From assembly GCA_963774195.1 (NCBI GenBank), contig CAVZDY010000003.1, positions 1,735,069 to 1,799,068 on the forward strand: a DNA stretch of 64,000 bases. The letters run 5' to 3'. Both the position numbers and the translations under genes were made by a program. The stretch is from Roseiarcus sp963774195 (GTDB lineage: Bacteria; Pseudomonadota; Alphaproteobacteria; Rhizobiales; Beijerinckiaceae). Below the pieces are notes generated by a model. The model searched no databases. It saw only the letters and a list, made by a program, of their open reading frames with translations, and was not told the origin of the DNA. Position 1 is the first letter of the stretch; each line of letters starts with the position of its first letter. Positions 44,184 to 52,777 of the stretch are shown piece after piece.

Positions 44184-44301
44184 CGCCATCGTCTCCAACC
44201 TCTGCCCGCCGCCCGAGGGCGAAATCCCAAGCGCCGCCCCTCGCCGTTCGCCTAAAGGCGAATCGGCAAAAGTCAGGCGGCTCGTCTCCTTTGCAGACGC
44301 C

Positions 44302-44553
44302 TCAACCGTTCGAGCGCGCAGCCCCCGGAGCCGGCTTCGGCTTCATCGGCAGCAGGCCTTCACGCTGCAGCTTCTTGCGCGCCAGCTTGCGCGCGCGACG
44401 AACGGCTTCCGCCTTTTCACGGGCGCGCTTCTCCGACGGCTTCTCGTAATGACCGCGGAGCTTCATCTCGCGGAAAATCCCTTCGCGCTGCATCTTCTTC
44501 TTGAGCGCCTTGAGGGCCTGATCGACATTGTTGTCGCGGACGAGAACTTGCAC
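44302..44553 (-). CDS. rpsU: 30S ribosomal protein S21
   Basis: An 83-residue basic protein beginning MQVLVRDNNVDQALKALKKK, the standard S21 start, with a long Arg/Lys-rich helical tail (KLRGHYEKPSEKRAREKAEA). S21 binds the small subunit near the platform and helps initiation. Translation starts at a GTG. The C-terminal extension (PMKPKPAPGA) is typical of Rhizobiales. An inverted repeat lies upstream between it and purK. Confidence 0.97.
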   Translation of the reverse strand: MQVLVRDNNVDQALKALKKKMQREGIFREMKLRGHYEKPSEKRAREKAEAVRRARKLARKKLQREGLLPMKPKPAPGAARSNG

Positions 44554-44606
44554 GGGCGATCCTGTGTTGTGAGGCCGGGCCTCAATGGAACCGTTTGAAG
44601 GGCAAT

Positions 44607-44640
44607 AAGGCGCGCCCGTTCATTAACAACGGCGCGCCTT
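44607..44640 (-). terminator. Inverted repeat between purK and rpsU, possible terminator
   Basis: AAGGCGCGCC (44607-44616) and GGCGCGCCTT (44631-44640) form a ten-pair GC-rich stem around a 14-base AT-rich loop. No T run follows, so it would be a weak or factor-dependent terminator for purE-purK, or a processing signal ahead of rpsU. Confidence 0.5.
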
Positions 44641-44683
44641 CGTGACGCTCCCCGTAACAGAACAGGGCGCGGATGTCCAGCCG

Positions 44684-45778
44684 TCAGCCACTCTGGCGCG
44701 GGCCCGGCAGGACCCGGGTCACATGGCCCATCTTGCGGCCAGCCCGGGTTTCCAGCTTGCCGTAGAGATGCAGCGACTGGTCGGGCTGAGCCAGAATGTC
44801 GCGCCAATCGTCGGCCTCGTCGCCGATCAAATTGTGCATTTCGATCCGGCCGCGCCGGCCCGTCGCGCCGAGCGGCCAGCCGGCGATGGCGCGAATGTGC
44901 TGCTCGAATTGCGAGGTCTGCGCGCCCTCGATCGTCCAATGCCCGGAGTTGTGAACGCGCGGCGCGAGCTCGTTGACGATCAGGCGCTCCTCGCCATTCG
45001 CCTCGCGGGCGACGAAGAGTTCGACGCCGATCACGCCGACATAGTCGAGCGCCTCGAGGATTTGCGCCGCCAGCGCCCGCGCCGCCGCCTCGACGCCGGG
45101 GCCAACCTTGGCCGGCACATGGGTGCGCGCGAGAATGTGCCGCTCGTGCTCGTTTTCGCAGAGATCGAAGGCGGCGACCGCGCCCTCCAGGCTGCGCGCG
45201 GCGATCACCGACGCCTCGCGCTCGAAGGCGACGAAGCCTTCGAGAATCATCGGGCCGCCGCCGAGGGTCCGGTGCAGCGCGGGAACGTTGGAGCCCTCGC
45301 GAATCATCGTCTGGCCCTTGCCGTCGTAGCCGAAGCGCCTTGTCTTCAGGATGGAGGGACGGCCGAGATCGGCGACCGCCCGCACCAAGGCGCCGGAATC
45401 GTCCACCGCGGCGAAGGGGGCGGTCGCGATCCCGAGGTCGCTGAGGAAGGTCTTCTCGACCAGCCGGTCCTGGGTCAACGCCAGCGCCCGCGCTCCGGGC
45501 CGCACCGGCTTGCGCTCGGCGAGGAACTCGACGCAGGAAATCGGCACGTTCTCGAATTCGTAGGTGATGACGTCGACGACTTCGGCGAAGCGCGCGAGCG
45601 CCTCCTCGTCCTCGAAGGCGGCGACCGTGCGCTCGCTCGCGGCGTCATAGGCCGGGGCGTCGGCCTCCGGCGCATAAATATGGCAGCGCAAGCCGAGCTT
45701 GAGGGCCGCCATCGCCAGCATGCGCCCGAGCTGGCCGGAGCCGAGAATTCCGATCGTCGCGCCGGGAGCGAGAATCAT
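44684..45778 (-). CDS. purK: 5-(carboxyamino)imidazole ribonucleotide synthase PurK
   Basis: PurK carboxylates aminoimidazole ribonucleotide with ATP and bicarbonate in de novo purine synthesis. The 364-residue protein has an N-terminal Rossmann-like domain (IGILGSGQLGRMLA), the ATP-grasp core with LKTRRFGYDGKGQ, and VNELAPRVHNSGHWTIE near the active site. It overlaps purE by four bases (ATGA), so PurE and PurK are produced together. Confidence 0.97.
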   Translation of the reverse strand: MILAPGATIGILGSGQLGRMLAMAALKLGLRCHIYAPEADAPAYDAASERTVAAFEDEEALARFAEVVDVITYEFENVPISCVEFLAERKPVRPGARALALTQDRLVEKTFLSDLGIATAPFAAVDDSGALVRAVADLGRPSILKTRRFGYDGKGQTMIREGSNVPALHRTLGGGPMILEGFVAFEREASVIAARSLEGAVAAFDLCENEHERHILARTHVPAKVGPGVEAAARALAAQILEALDYVGVIGVELFVAREANGEERLIVNELAPRVHNSGHWTIEGAQTSQFEQHIRAIAGWPLGATGRRGRIEMHNLIGDEADDWRDILAQPDQSLHLYGKLETRAGRKMGHVTRVLPGPRQSG

Positions 45779-46272
45779 TCGCCGTCCGCCGGGTTTTCGG
45801 CCACCGCAGCAGTGCGCGCCGCGCGCCAGGCGTCCAGCCGCTCAGCCAGCGCCTCGTCGTTGAGCGCCAGGACGGCGGCTGCGAGCAAGGCGGCGTTGAC
45901 CGCTCCCGCCGCGCCGATCGCCAGCGTGCCCACCGGGACGCCGGCGGGCATCTGGACGATCGAGAGCAAGCTGTCCTGACCGGAAAGCGCCTTCGATTCG
46001 ACCGGCACGCCGAAAACCGGCAGCGTCGTGAAGGCTGCCGTCATGCCAGGCAGGTGCGCCGCCCCGCCCGCGCCGGCGACGATCACCTTGACGCCGGCCG
46101 CGCGGGCGCCCTTGGCGAAAGCGACCATGCGATCGGGCGTGCGGTGAGCGGAGACGATGCGCGCCTCATAGCCGACGCCGAGTTCGTCGAGCGTCTCGGC
46201 GGCGCGCCGCATCGTCGCCCAGTCCGACTGGCTGCCCATGATGATCGCGACAGGCTTGGCGGCGGCAGTCAC
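45775..46272 (-). CDS. purE: N5-CAIR mutase PurE
   Basis: PurE moves the carboxyl group of N5-CAIR to the ring carbon, the step after PurK. The 165-residue class I enzyme carries the signature IIMGSQSDWATM, SAHRTPDRM and AGAGGAAHLPGM. Start codon is GTG at 46272. Length and motifs are normal. The downstream purK overlaps its stop. Confidence 0.97.
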   Translation of the reverse strand: MTAAAKPVAIIMGSQSDWATMRRAAETLDELGVGYEARIVSAHRTPDRMVAFAKGARAAGVKVIVAGAGGAAHLPGMTAAFTTLPVFGVPVESKALSGQDSLLSIVQMPAGVPVGTLAIGAAGAVNAALLAAAVLALNDEALAERLDAWRAARTAAVAENPADGE

Positions 46273-46353
46273 GGACGCCTGCCGATGATGGTGAGGCTCG
46301 GGAACATGAGGCTGCGCTTAAAGGAACGGAACGGCCCGCGCAAGGCGGCCGCC

Positions 46354-46563
46354 CTACCCGCGCTCCTCCCAGACGTCGCCGACCTTTTCAAAGCGCCGCT
46401 TGACCGCCGCCCAGGCGATTCGAAAAGCCGCCTCCTCCTGGCGCGGATCGCGCTCGTGGGCGTCGTAGGCGTGATTGAAGGCCTCGCGAAAAATGTCCTG
46501 CGCATGCTCGGGGAGATGGTCGCGCACCGAGGACGGCAGGTCTTGGTTGACGCCGTATGGCAT
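46354..46563 (-). CDS. ChaB family protein
   Basis: A 69-residue protein with the ChaB fold signature: LPSSVRDHLPEHAQDIFREAFNHAYD and the ending FRIAWAAVKRRFEKVGDVW. ChaB-like proteins were first linked to cation transport regulation, but their real function is unclear. It has a convincing start (MPYGVNQD) and the AWAAVK motif at the usual position. No chaA is nearby. Confidence 0.88.
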   Translation of the reverse strand: MPYGVNQDLPSSVRDHLPEHAQDIFREAFNHAYDAHERDPRQEEAAFRIAWAAVKRRFEKVGDVWEERG

Positions 46564-46692
46564 GGCGAAACTCCGACCGGCGCATCGTGTCGGCGCCCGA
46601 TGAACGACAATGCGCCGCGATTTTGGAGACGGCGGGGCGGAGCGCCAGCCGACGGTGAACGCAGCGTTTCGCTCCCATCGCCCGGCTCAATC

Positions 46693-46820
46693 CTCGGCGT
46701 CATCGCGAGTTGATCACGCGGCGATCCAGAGACTGCAGCGTCAGCCGATTGAAACGCCCACGGAACGACTCGCGACTTGCTGGCGAGGCCTCGATCGCTG
46801 GATTGCTTCGCTCCGCTAAG
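46693..46820 (-). repeat. Dispersed repeat family A, inverted copy
   Basis: On the minus strand this reads GCGGAGCGAAGCAATCCAGC, GATCGAGGCCTCGCCAGCAA, GAGTCGTTCCGTGGGCG, CTGGATCGCCGCG and TCGCGATGACG, the same order of blocks as the copy at 21785-21935, with a divergent piece of about 30 bases in the middle. It abuts the IS110 element. Confidence 0.75.
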
Positions 46821-46825
46821 AAGAA

Positions 46826-48200
46826 ACAACACGCTAAGTGGCGGCGTTGGCGTGCGAATCAGGCTCGGCTCAGGCGGCTTGCGAGATCGGCTGCAAGGTG
46901 GCGTCGTAGCCGAGATCGCGGATTTGCCGGACTAGGCGATTGAGTTTGGCCTTGGGCCGGCGGCCCTCGAAATAGGCGCCGCCGAGGTCGCGGTGCGGGA
47001 CGCCGTCTTTGAGCATGTGGTAGACCGCGGTGAGAAGCGAGGCGGCGACGGCGCAGACCGCTTTTTGCGGGCCGCGTCTGGCGCGCAGGCGGAAAAACTG
47101 GGCGGAGTAATAGCTCGCCTTGGCGCGCTTGGCCGCCCACGCGCACTGAACGAGCATGGTCTTCAGCCACGGCGCGCCCTTGCGCAGGCGACCGCGCCGG
47201 CGTTTGCCGGCGCTTTCGTTCTGCGCCGGGCAGAGGCCCGCCCAGGCGACGAGATGGCCGGCGGTGGCGAAGCGGCCCATGTCGGGGCCGATCTCGGAGA
47301 GGATCGTCAACGCGGATAAGCGGCTGACCCCGGGAATGGTGACGAGCAAGCCGATCAAGTCGCGAAACCCAGCTTTGCGCTCGATCCGTTGGTCGAGCCG
47401 CGCGAGGCGCTCGTCGGCCTCGCGGTCGAGCTCGCCGATGGTCGCCGCCAGCGCGTCGTACTGCTGCAAATGGAGCCGCAGCAGGAAGCGATGATGATCG
47501 GTCAGGCGGCCGTGCAGCGCGTCGTAGAGCTGCTTGGGCGAGGCCTTCAGCCGCCGGTCGGTCAAGGCGACGAGCTTGCGCGGATCGCGCTGGCCGCCGA
47601 TCATCGCTTCGATCACGCGGCGCCCGTTGCCGCCCATGATGTCGCTGATCACCGAATCGAGGCGAATGTTGGCTTCCGTCAGCGTCTTCTGGATGCGTTG
47701 GACATGGCCGCACTGCTCGCGCACCAGCTGCTTACGGGTGCGCATCAACGTGCGCAGCTCGTGCAGCGGTTCGTCGGGAACGAAGCTCGCCCGGATCAAG
47801 CCGAACGCGGCGAGATCGGCGATCCAGGTCGCGTCGTTGACGTCGGTCTTGCGGCCGGGAACCGCCTTGATGTGCGCGGCGTTGGCCACGATCATCGCAT
47901 AGTCGCCGTCGGCCAGTATCTTCCAAATCGGCATCCAGTAGACGCCGGTCGCCTCCATCGCGACCCGCTCGCAGCGCGCCGCGACCAGCCAGTCCTTGAG
48001 CGCGCCAAGGCCGGCCGTCGTCGTCTCGAACGTTCGACAGTCCCGGTGGGTCTTGCCAGCCGCCATCGCGCGCACGCACGCCACGACGCTGTCCTTGTGG
48101 ACGTCGAGGCCGGCCACCCGTTCGTGCAGAACTTCCATCATCGCCTCCATCGCTCGCCGCGCCGGCAAGGACGCCGATGGAAGAGGAATGCTAAGAAGAA
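46826..48200 (-). mobile_element. IS110-family insertion sequence (ends approximate)
   Basis: A single IS110-type transposase gene with short flanks. The sequence GCTAAGAAGAA occurs once on each side, at 46815-46825 and 48190-48200, and may mark the two junctions; IS110 elements lack terminal inverted repeats, so ends cannot be fixed by inspection. If the true end is further right, the stretch to about 48400 could carry the guide (bridge) RNA of this family. Confidence 0.6.
46870..48141 (-). CDS. IS110 family transposase
   Basis: A 423-residue DEDD transposase that uses a RuvC-like domain plus a catalytic serine domain. The acidic residues are in AGLDVHKDSV, MEATGVYW and KTDVNDATW; the C-terminal Tnp20 domain has TIPGVSRLSALTILSEIG and AWAGLCPAQNESAGKRRRG with the conserved serine. 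The gene is intact, so the element may still move. The start MMEVLHERVAGLDV at 48141 follows GGAGGCG; the frame is open further out to 48375 but that part does not look like protein. Confidence 0.93.
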   Translation of the reverse strand: MMEVLHERVAGLDVHKDSVVACVRAMAAGKTHRDCRTFETTTAGLGALKDWLVAARCERVAMEATGVYWMPIWKILADGDYAMIVANAAHIKAVPGRKTDVNDATWIADLAAFGLIRASFVPDEPLHELRTLMRTRKQLVREQCGHVQRIQKTLTEANIRLDSVISDIMGGNGRRVIEAMIGGQRDPRKLVALTDRRLKASPKQLYDALHGRLTDHHRFLLRLHLQQYDALAATIGELDREADERLARLDQRIERKAGFRDLIGLLVTIPGVSRLSALTILSEIGPDMGRFATAGHLVAWAGLCPAQNESAGKRRRGRLRKGAPWLKTMLVQCAWAAKRAKASYYSAQFFRLRARRGPQKAVCAVAASLLTAVYHMLKDGVPHRDLGGAYFEGRRPKAKLNRLVRQIRDLGYDATLQPISQAA

Positions 48201-48510
48201 GGCTCCAGGGCGTCGCCGCCCCTACGCGCAAGACGAGATCATCACGGCGTCCCGGGTCCAACTCGCGACCGAGCTCAACGGCATCAGTGAGAAGCCGACC
48301 TCTTGCCGACGACCCGAAAATCCTACCACGATGGCAGCGCGCCGGCCCCGTTTCATTCAGCAAGATCGCCTGCAAAGGCGGTCCTAACTCGCGATGACGA
48401 CAGGGGTCCGGTTCAAAAGAAAGCGCGCTGTAAACCGGACGCCTGCATGCTCTAATCGAGCGACCTCACGTCGCACGGGGTGGGGTCGCTATGCACCGGG
48501 CGAAGACCGA
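48201..48510. other. Gene-free stretch upstream of IS110 transposase
   Basis: No gene is supported. Part of it may belong to the IS110 element as its untranslated, RNA-coding end. A short ACTCGCGATGACGACAG near 48387 resembles the end of a family A repeat. Confidence 0.4.
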
Positions 48511-50238
48511 TCAGCGAGGGGTTACGCTCATCCTTTCGCGGATGGCGCTGTAGGCGGCGGCTTCGGCGTCGGCGAGAGCGCGTTTCGGGGGCTTGCCTTC
48601 AAAGACGGCGGCAAAGACCTCGTTTCCGAGGGCGCGCTCAATTTCGATATATTCGGGCAAGGGTGGGCGCGACCAAGTGTTCAGTTCATTTCGCCGGGCC
48701 ATGCGATCGATGAAGCTGACGATCGGGGACGACGCCAGGGCCTCGGGGTCGGCGCATACGGAAAAGCGCGGCGCGACCGGGAAGCCGTTGCGCACATGCG
48801 CTTTCATCGCCTCGGGCGAGGCCATCCAGGCGATGGCGTTGACAATCTCGCGCTTGCGGTCCGGAGGCACGTAGGCAGGGATTGTCAGCAGGAACCCGCC
48901 CACTGGCGCCGTCACCTGCCGGCCCCTTAGCACCGGAGGCGGCAGGTAAGCCACGCGGCGCTTCACCTTCGAGCTCAGCTCGTGTTCAAGACGCGCAGCC
49001 CGCATCGTCCACGTGTAACTCATCGCTGCGTGCCCGGCCATGAAGCATTCGAGGTTGTGATCGGCGTCGAAGGTCTCGACCCCGGGTGGCGAGACCTCGG
49101 CCAGCTGACGCATATACTCGACTGCGGCGAGGCCCTCATCGCTGTTGATCCGTAGTCTCAGGGTCTTTGGGTCGAAGCTATCCAACCAGTTTTCCGTCTT
49201 GCGCGGGATATCGATTACGGAGCCTTGTGACGACGCCAGAAAGAACATGAAGGCGTGTGCGATCATCATGCCGCGCGCGCCGTTCCACGAGACGCCGTAT
49301 TGATCGCGCTCAGGCCGATGCATCGCGCGGGCTGCGGCGATCGTTTCGTCGAACGTACGGGGATAGGCGAGTTCCGCGCCCTCGAACATGTCGCGGCGGG
49401 CGGTGAGGATCTCGACGGTGCAGTAGATCGGAATTCCATACTGACGTCCGTCCCAGCGACCTGTGTTCCAGACCGAAGGGTGGAAATCGAGCGGGTTGAT
49501 CGGCGCTTGCGGCAGCACGTCGTCGAGCGACGCAAGGAGCCCCGCGCCGGCAAATCGACCCAGCCACGGCATGTTCACCGTCACCACGTCATAGGCGGTT
49601 GAGGGGTCGTTCAACGCGATTTCAACCCGGTCATAAAGCTCGGGAAGGTGACGCAGGTCGAAGCTGCTCTTGCGGCCGATGTCATTGCGGAAGTCGGACC
49701 ACATGTTCCGCATCGAAGCGAAGTAGTTGTCGTCATGCAGCAAGAAGCGAATGTTGCGCAGAGCGGAGGAGTTGATGTCAGTGCCCTGCAGGGGGGCAAT
49801 GATGTGGGCGGCAAAATAGGAGCCGCCGAAATAGTACTCCTCCGTCTCACTGCCCGAGCGCAGGCCGAAGGTCTTTGCGAGGTGGGCCTTCACCTGGGTC
49901 GCGTAGTCCTCGAAAGCGATCAGGAGGGACGGACTGGGCGCGAGGAAGGCGGTCTTGTGATGAGGGCCCCGCGGCACCCGCGTTATCTGGTTCTCCTCGA
50001 TCAACTTCGCAATGAGCCGGTTGCCCGTGCCGTAGGTCGCGCCCGAGAGTTCGATCAGCGTGCTCGTGTCCAGCGGACGCTGCTGGAGCTGGCTATCCAC
50101 CAGCTCCAGCACGATATTCCAGTAGGGATCGGGCCGCGCGCCAGGGATACCCCCGTCGAACGGCTGGCGGATCTTGCGGAGGAAATCGATCACCCGCGAC
50201 AGTTCGTGGTCCGACAGCTTTCCCTGTGTCAGCGTCAT
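48511..50238 (-). CDS. Winged-helix regulator fused to an extracellular-type solute-binding domain
   Basis: A 575-residue protein in two parts. Residues about 1-150 look like a winged-helix domain: a helix SDHELSRVIDFLRKI, then LVDSQLQQRPLDTSTLIELSG and NRLIAKLIEENQITRVPRGP, a MarR-like pattern of recognition helix and wing. Residues about 165-575 are a class 1 sugar-type solute-binding protein (AYDVVTVNMPWLGRFA, RQYGIPIYCTVEILTARRDMFEGA, AAMSYTWTMRAARLE, PVGGFLLTIPAYV). There is no signal peptide, so it should be cytoplasmic: a one-component regulator that senses a solute (inference). No ABC permease is nearby. It is 26 bases downstream of a dehydrogenase gene and divergent from an alcohol dehydrogenase operon. 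Confidence 0.82.
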   Translation of the reverse strand: MTLTQGKLSDHELSRVIDFLRKIRQPFDGGIPGARPDPYWNIVLELVDSQLQQRPLDTSTLIELSGATYGTGNRLIAKLIEENQITRVPRGPHHKTAFLAPSPSLLIAFEDYATQVKAHLAKTFGLRSGSETEEYYFGGSYFAAHIIAPLQGTDINSSALRNIRFLLHDDNYFASMRNMWSDFRNDIGRKSSFDLRHLPELYDRVEIALNDPSTAYDVVTVNMPWLGRFAGAGLLASLDDVLPQAPINPLDFHPSVWNTGRWDGRQYGIPIYCTVEILTARRDMFEGAELAYPRTFDETIAAARAMHRPERDQYGVSWNGARGMMIAHAFMFFLASSQGSVIDIPRKTENWLDSFDPKTLRLRINSDEGLAAVEYMRQLAEVSPPGVETFDADHNLECFMAGHAAMSYTWTMRAARLEHELSSKVKRRVAYLPPPVLRGRQVTAPVGGFLLTIPAYVPPDRKREIVNAIAWMASPEAMKAHVRNGFPVAPRFSVCADPEALASSPIVSFIDRMARRNELNTWSRPPLPEYIEIERALGNEVFAAVFEGKPPKRALADAEAAAYSAIRERMSVTPR

Positions 50239-50264
50239 TCCCGTCGTTCCCGCACACGGGGCGG

Positions 50265-51128
50265 TCAGGCGATGTCGGCCAGCCCGCCGGTGATGCGCAT
50301 CCAGTCGAATAGAGCGAAGAAGTCCTTTTCCGAATATCCGGCGTTCGAAGCGGCAGTGTATTGTTGCAGAATGAGATTGGCGACGAACATCGGAATTTGC
50401 TTGTCGCGCGCCGCGTCGGTGATGAGGGTAAAATCCTTCATCATCTGCTCGACTGAGAAGGCCGGGCTGAAGTCCATCTGGGCGATCATGTCGCGCTTGT
50501 AATCCAAGAGGGGCGAAGCGACCGCGCTCTGCGAGATGACCTCCATCATCTGGACTGGCGAGAGGCCCCCTTTTTCGCCCAGCACGAGAGCCTCGCCCAG
50601 GACGGAGGACATGGCGCCTACGAGCGCGTTCAACACAAGCTTCATGTAGCGCGCTTCCTCGCCCACCCCGAGGTAGAACTTGCGCGTTGCAAGCACGTCG
50701 ATGAGCGGGCTGACGGTCTTCCATGCGGCCGCGTCGCCCGAAGCGAGCGCGGTGAGCTTACCCGTCCGCGCCAGCGCCGTGCTGCCCGAAATCGGGCAGC
50801 GCAGGTAGGCTACGCCCCGGCGCGCCAGATCGCGGGCCACGCGCGCCGAAACCTGCGGCGAGACGGTGCTCATTTCAACGAGGATCGCGCCCGCGGCGAT
50901 CTGCGGCAGAAAGCCCGAGACATCCTCGGCGCCGAAGATCATCTCGCTCAGCACCGCATCATTTGGAATGGTTGAGAAGATAATCCCGCAGCGCGCGGCA
51001 AGCTCGCCAGGCGTCGCCGCCACAGTTGCGCCACGCGCCACAAGGCTCGCTCGATTCTCGGGCGCCGGGTCGCAGATGGTCAAAGCGTGGCCCGCTTCTA
51101 TCAGCCGCGTCGCCATAGGATTGCCCAT
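50265..51128 (-). CDS. 3-hydroxyisobutyrate dehydrogenase-like oxidoreductase, 5' end probably frameshifted
   Basis: A beta-hydroxyacid dehydrogenase family protein. From the ATG at 51128 (MGNPMATRLIEAGH) it contains the substrate segment PISGSTALARTGKLTALASG, the catalytic Lys region YMKLVLNALVGAMSSVLGEAL and the C-terminal helical domain. The nucleotide-binding start (IGWIGSGKMGNP) is encoded just upstream in the same frame but has no start codon. A GTG at 51183 with a plausible leader (MTTPEKSSA) lies in another frame, so a one-base insertion near 51155 is likely. As it stands the NAD(P) site may be lost. It precedes the solute-binding regulator in one operon. Confidence 0.8.
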   Translation of the reverse strand: MGNPMATRLIEAGHALTICDPAPENRASLVARGATVAATPGELAARCGIIFSTIPNDAVLSEMIFGAEDVSGFLPQIAAGAILVEMSTVSPQVSARVARDLARRGVAYLRCPISGSTALARTGKLTALASGDAAAWKTVSPLIDVLATRKFYLGVGEEARYMKLVLNALVGAMSSVLGEALVLGEKGGLSPVQMMEVISQSAVASPLLDYKRDMIAQMDFSPAFSVEQMMKDFTLITDAARDKQIPMFVANLILQQYTAASNAGYSEKDFFALFDWMRITGGLADIA

Positions 51129-51183
51129 CTTGCCGGAGCCGATCCAGCCGATCGCACGCTGAAGATTTCTCAGGTGTCGTCAC

Positions 51184-51646
51184 GCGCTTCGCTCCGAATA
51201 TCGCTTCTCCGTGAAAAGCATAGTCCCGAGGTGGGCGGGCCGCGGAACGCAATTTATCCGAAGTGGATGAATTAGTTCACACTGCGGCTTCTCCACTTTG
51301 TTAGCCCTGTGTCCAGTCGGCCAGGTCCAACCCAAACGGACCGACCGGCGAGCGCTTTGAGGCAGGCCGGATGCGCCTTCGCGAAGCGGAGGAGGACGCG
51401 ATGTGTTCCCAGACCACCGCTGCGGCCGCGGTGACCGACGCCGCGTCCGCTCGAAAAGCGGACGCCAAAGCGGGCCGTCCGGCGTTTTCCTTTCCCTTCG
51501 CCACCTGCGGGCGGCGGCTTCCCGTGACAATCACGGTGTCGACCCCGGCATGGACGATCCACCGCCGTCGTCACTCTAACCGCGGCCGCCTTCTGCGTCC
51601 GCTGCGCGCGGACCTGACCCAGCCCCAGACCTGAAAGGACAACACC
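51184..51646. promoter_or_regulatory. Divergent intergenic region of the dehydrogenase locus
   Basis: This stretch of about 460 bases separates the minus-strand dehydrogenase-regulator operon from the plus-strand alcohol dehydrogenase operon. I see no gene. It should contain both promoters and the operator of the wHTH-solute-binding regulator. A short inverted repeat, CGCTCGAAAAGCG, lies at about 51447. The alcohol dehydrogenase start has AAAGGA about 15 bases upstream. Confidence 0.4.
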
Positions 51647-52714
51647 ATGAGAGCCGTCCGTTTCCACGCCGCCCGCGACATTCGCGTCGAGGATGTGGCG
51701 CCTCCGTCCGACAATCTCGCACCCGACGACGTGCTGATCGAGCCGTTCTGCAGTGGCATCTGCGGGACCGACCTGCATGAATACATCGCCGGGCCCATCG
51801 TTACCCCCGCCAAGCCGCATGTCTACACCGGCGCGACCAACCCGCAGATCCTGGGCCACGAGTTCTCGGCGCGGGTGAAGAAGGTGGGCGCGGCTGTGAG
51901 CCACGTGAAGCCGGGCGACCGCATCTCGATCCAGCCCCTGATGTTCCCGCGCGACGACTACTACGGCAAGCGCGCGCTGTACCACCTGTCGCCCAAAATG
52001 GCCTGCGTCGGTCTCAGCTGGGCCTGGGGTGGGATGGCGGAACAGGCGACGATCAAGGACTACAACGCCCAGCCGATCCCCGACAATCTGACCGATGAGC
52101 AGGGCGCCATGATCGAGCCTGCGGCCGTCGCAATGTATGGCGTGGACCGGGGTGGAGTTACAGCGGGATCGACCGTCCTCGTCTCGGGCGCTGGTCCCAT
52201 CGGCGCCCTGACGATCCTCGCCGCCAAAGCCGCGGGCGCCTCGCTCATCATCGTGTCGGAGCCAAACCCGAACCGCCGACGCATCGTCAACGAGATCGCA
52301 CCCTATGCCGTCGTTGTGGACCCTAGGACGCAGAATCTCGTTGAGGCCGTGCGTGACCTCACCGAAGAGGGCGTTGGCGTGGATGTGGCGCTGGAATGCG
52401 TGGGGCTCGAAGCCTCGTTGAATGCCTGCGCGGAGGCGGTGCGGCGGCAGGGCAAGATGGTGCAGGTTGGCTTGCACATCAAGCGCGCCAGCGTCGACGC
52501 AATGCTCTGGGCGCTGAAGGACATCACGCTCGAGGCGACCTGGTGCTATCCCGTTCAGGTCTGGCCGCGCATCGCGCGCCTGATCGCCTCCGGCGCCTTC
52601 CCAGTGGAGAAAGTCATCACCGCCCGCATCGATGCGGCCGACGTGGTGGCCAAAGGGTTCGAGGCGCTCCTCGACCCCGCGGGCAATCACCTCAAAATTG
52701 TCGTCCGCACGTGA
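51647..52714 (+). CDS. Zinc-dependent alcohol/polyol dehydrogenase (2,3-butanediol dehydrogenase-like)
   Basis: A 355-residue medium-chain dehydrogenase. It has the catalytic zinc ligands in GICGTDLHE and LGHEFSA, and the Rossmann loop VLVSGAGPIGALTIL (about residues 178-192). The structural-zinc cysteines of classic alcohol dehydrogenases are replaced by a different loop (FPRDDYYGKRALYHLSPKMA), as in the R,R-butanediol and sorbitol dehydrogenase group. It probably oxidises a secondary alcohol or polyol with NAD. First gene of a plus-strand operon followed by an SDR. Confidence 0.92.
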   Translation: MRAVRFHAARDIRVEDVAPPSDNLAPDDVLIEPFCSGICGTDLHEYIAGPIVTPAKPHVYTGATNPQILGHEFSARVKKVGAAVSHVKPGDRISIQPLMFPRDDYYGKRALYHLSPKMACVGLSWAWGGMAEQATIKDYNAQPIPDNLTDEQGAMIEPAAVAMYGVDRGGVTAGSTVLVSGAGPIGALTILAAKAAGASLIIVSEPNPNRRRIVNEIAPYAVVVDPRTQNLVEAVRDLTEEGVGVDVALECVGLEASLNACAEAVRRQGKMVQVGLHIKRASVDAMLWALKDITLEATWCYPVQVWPRIARLIASGAFPVEKVITARIDAADVVAKGFEALLDPAGNHLKIVVRT

Positions 52715-52777
52715 CTGTGCGCCGGGACTGACCGCGCGCCAACCTGCCGCGCCTAAAGACAACGAAAGGAGAAGGAA

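Noticed and set aside
50239..50724. N-terminal extension of the wHTH-solute-binding regulator
   Set aside because: Overlaps the dehydrogenase gene on the same strand in another frame; the ATG at 50238 fits the operon spacing.
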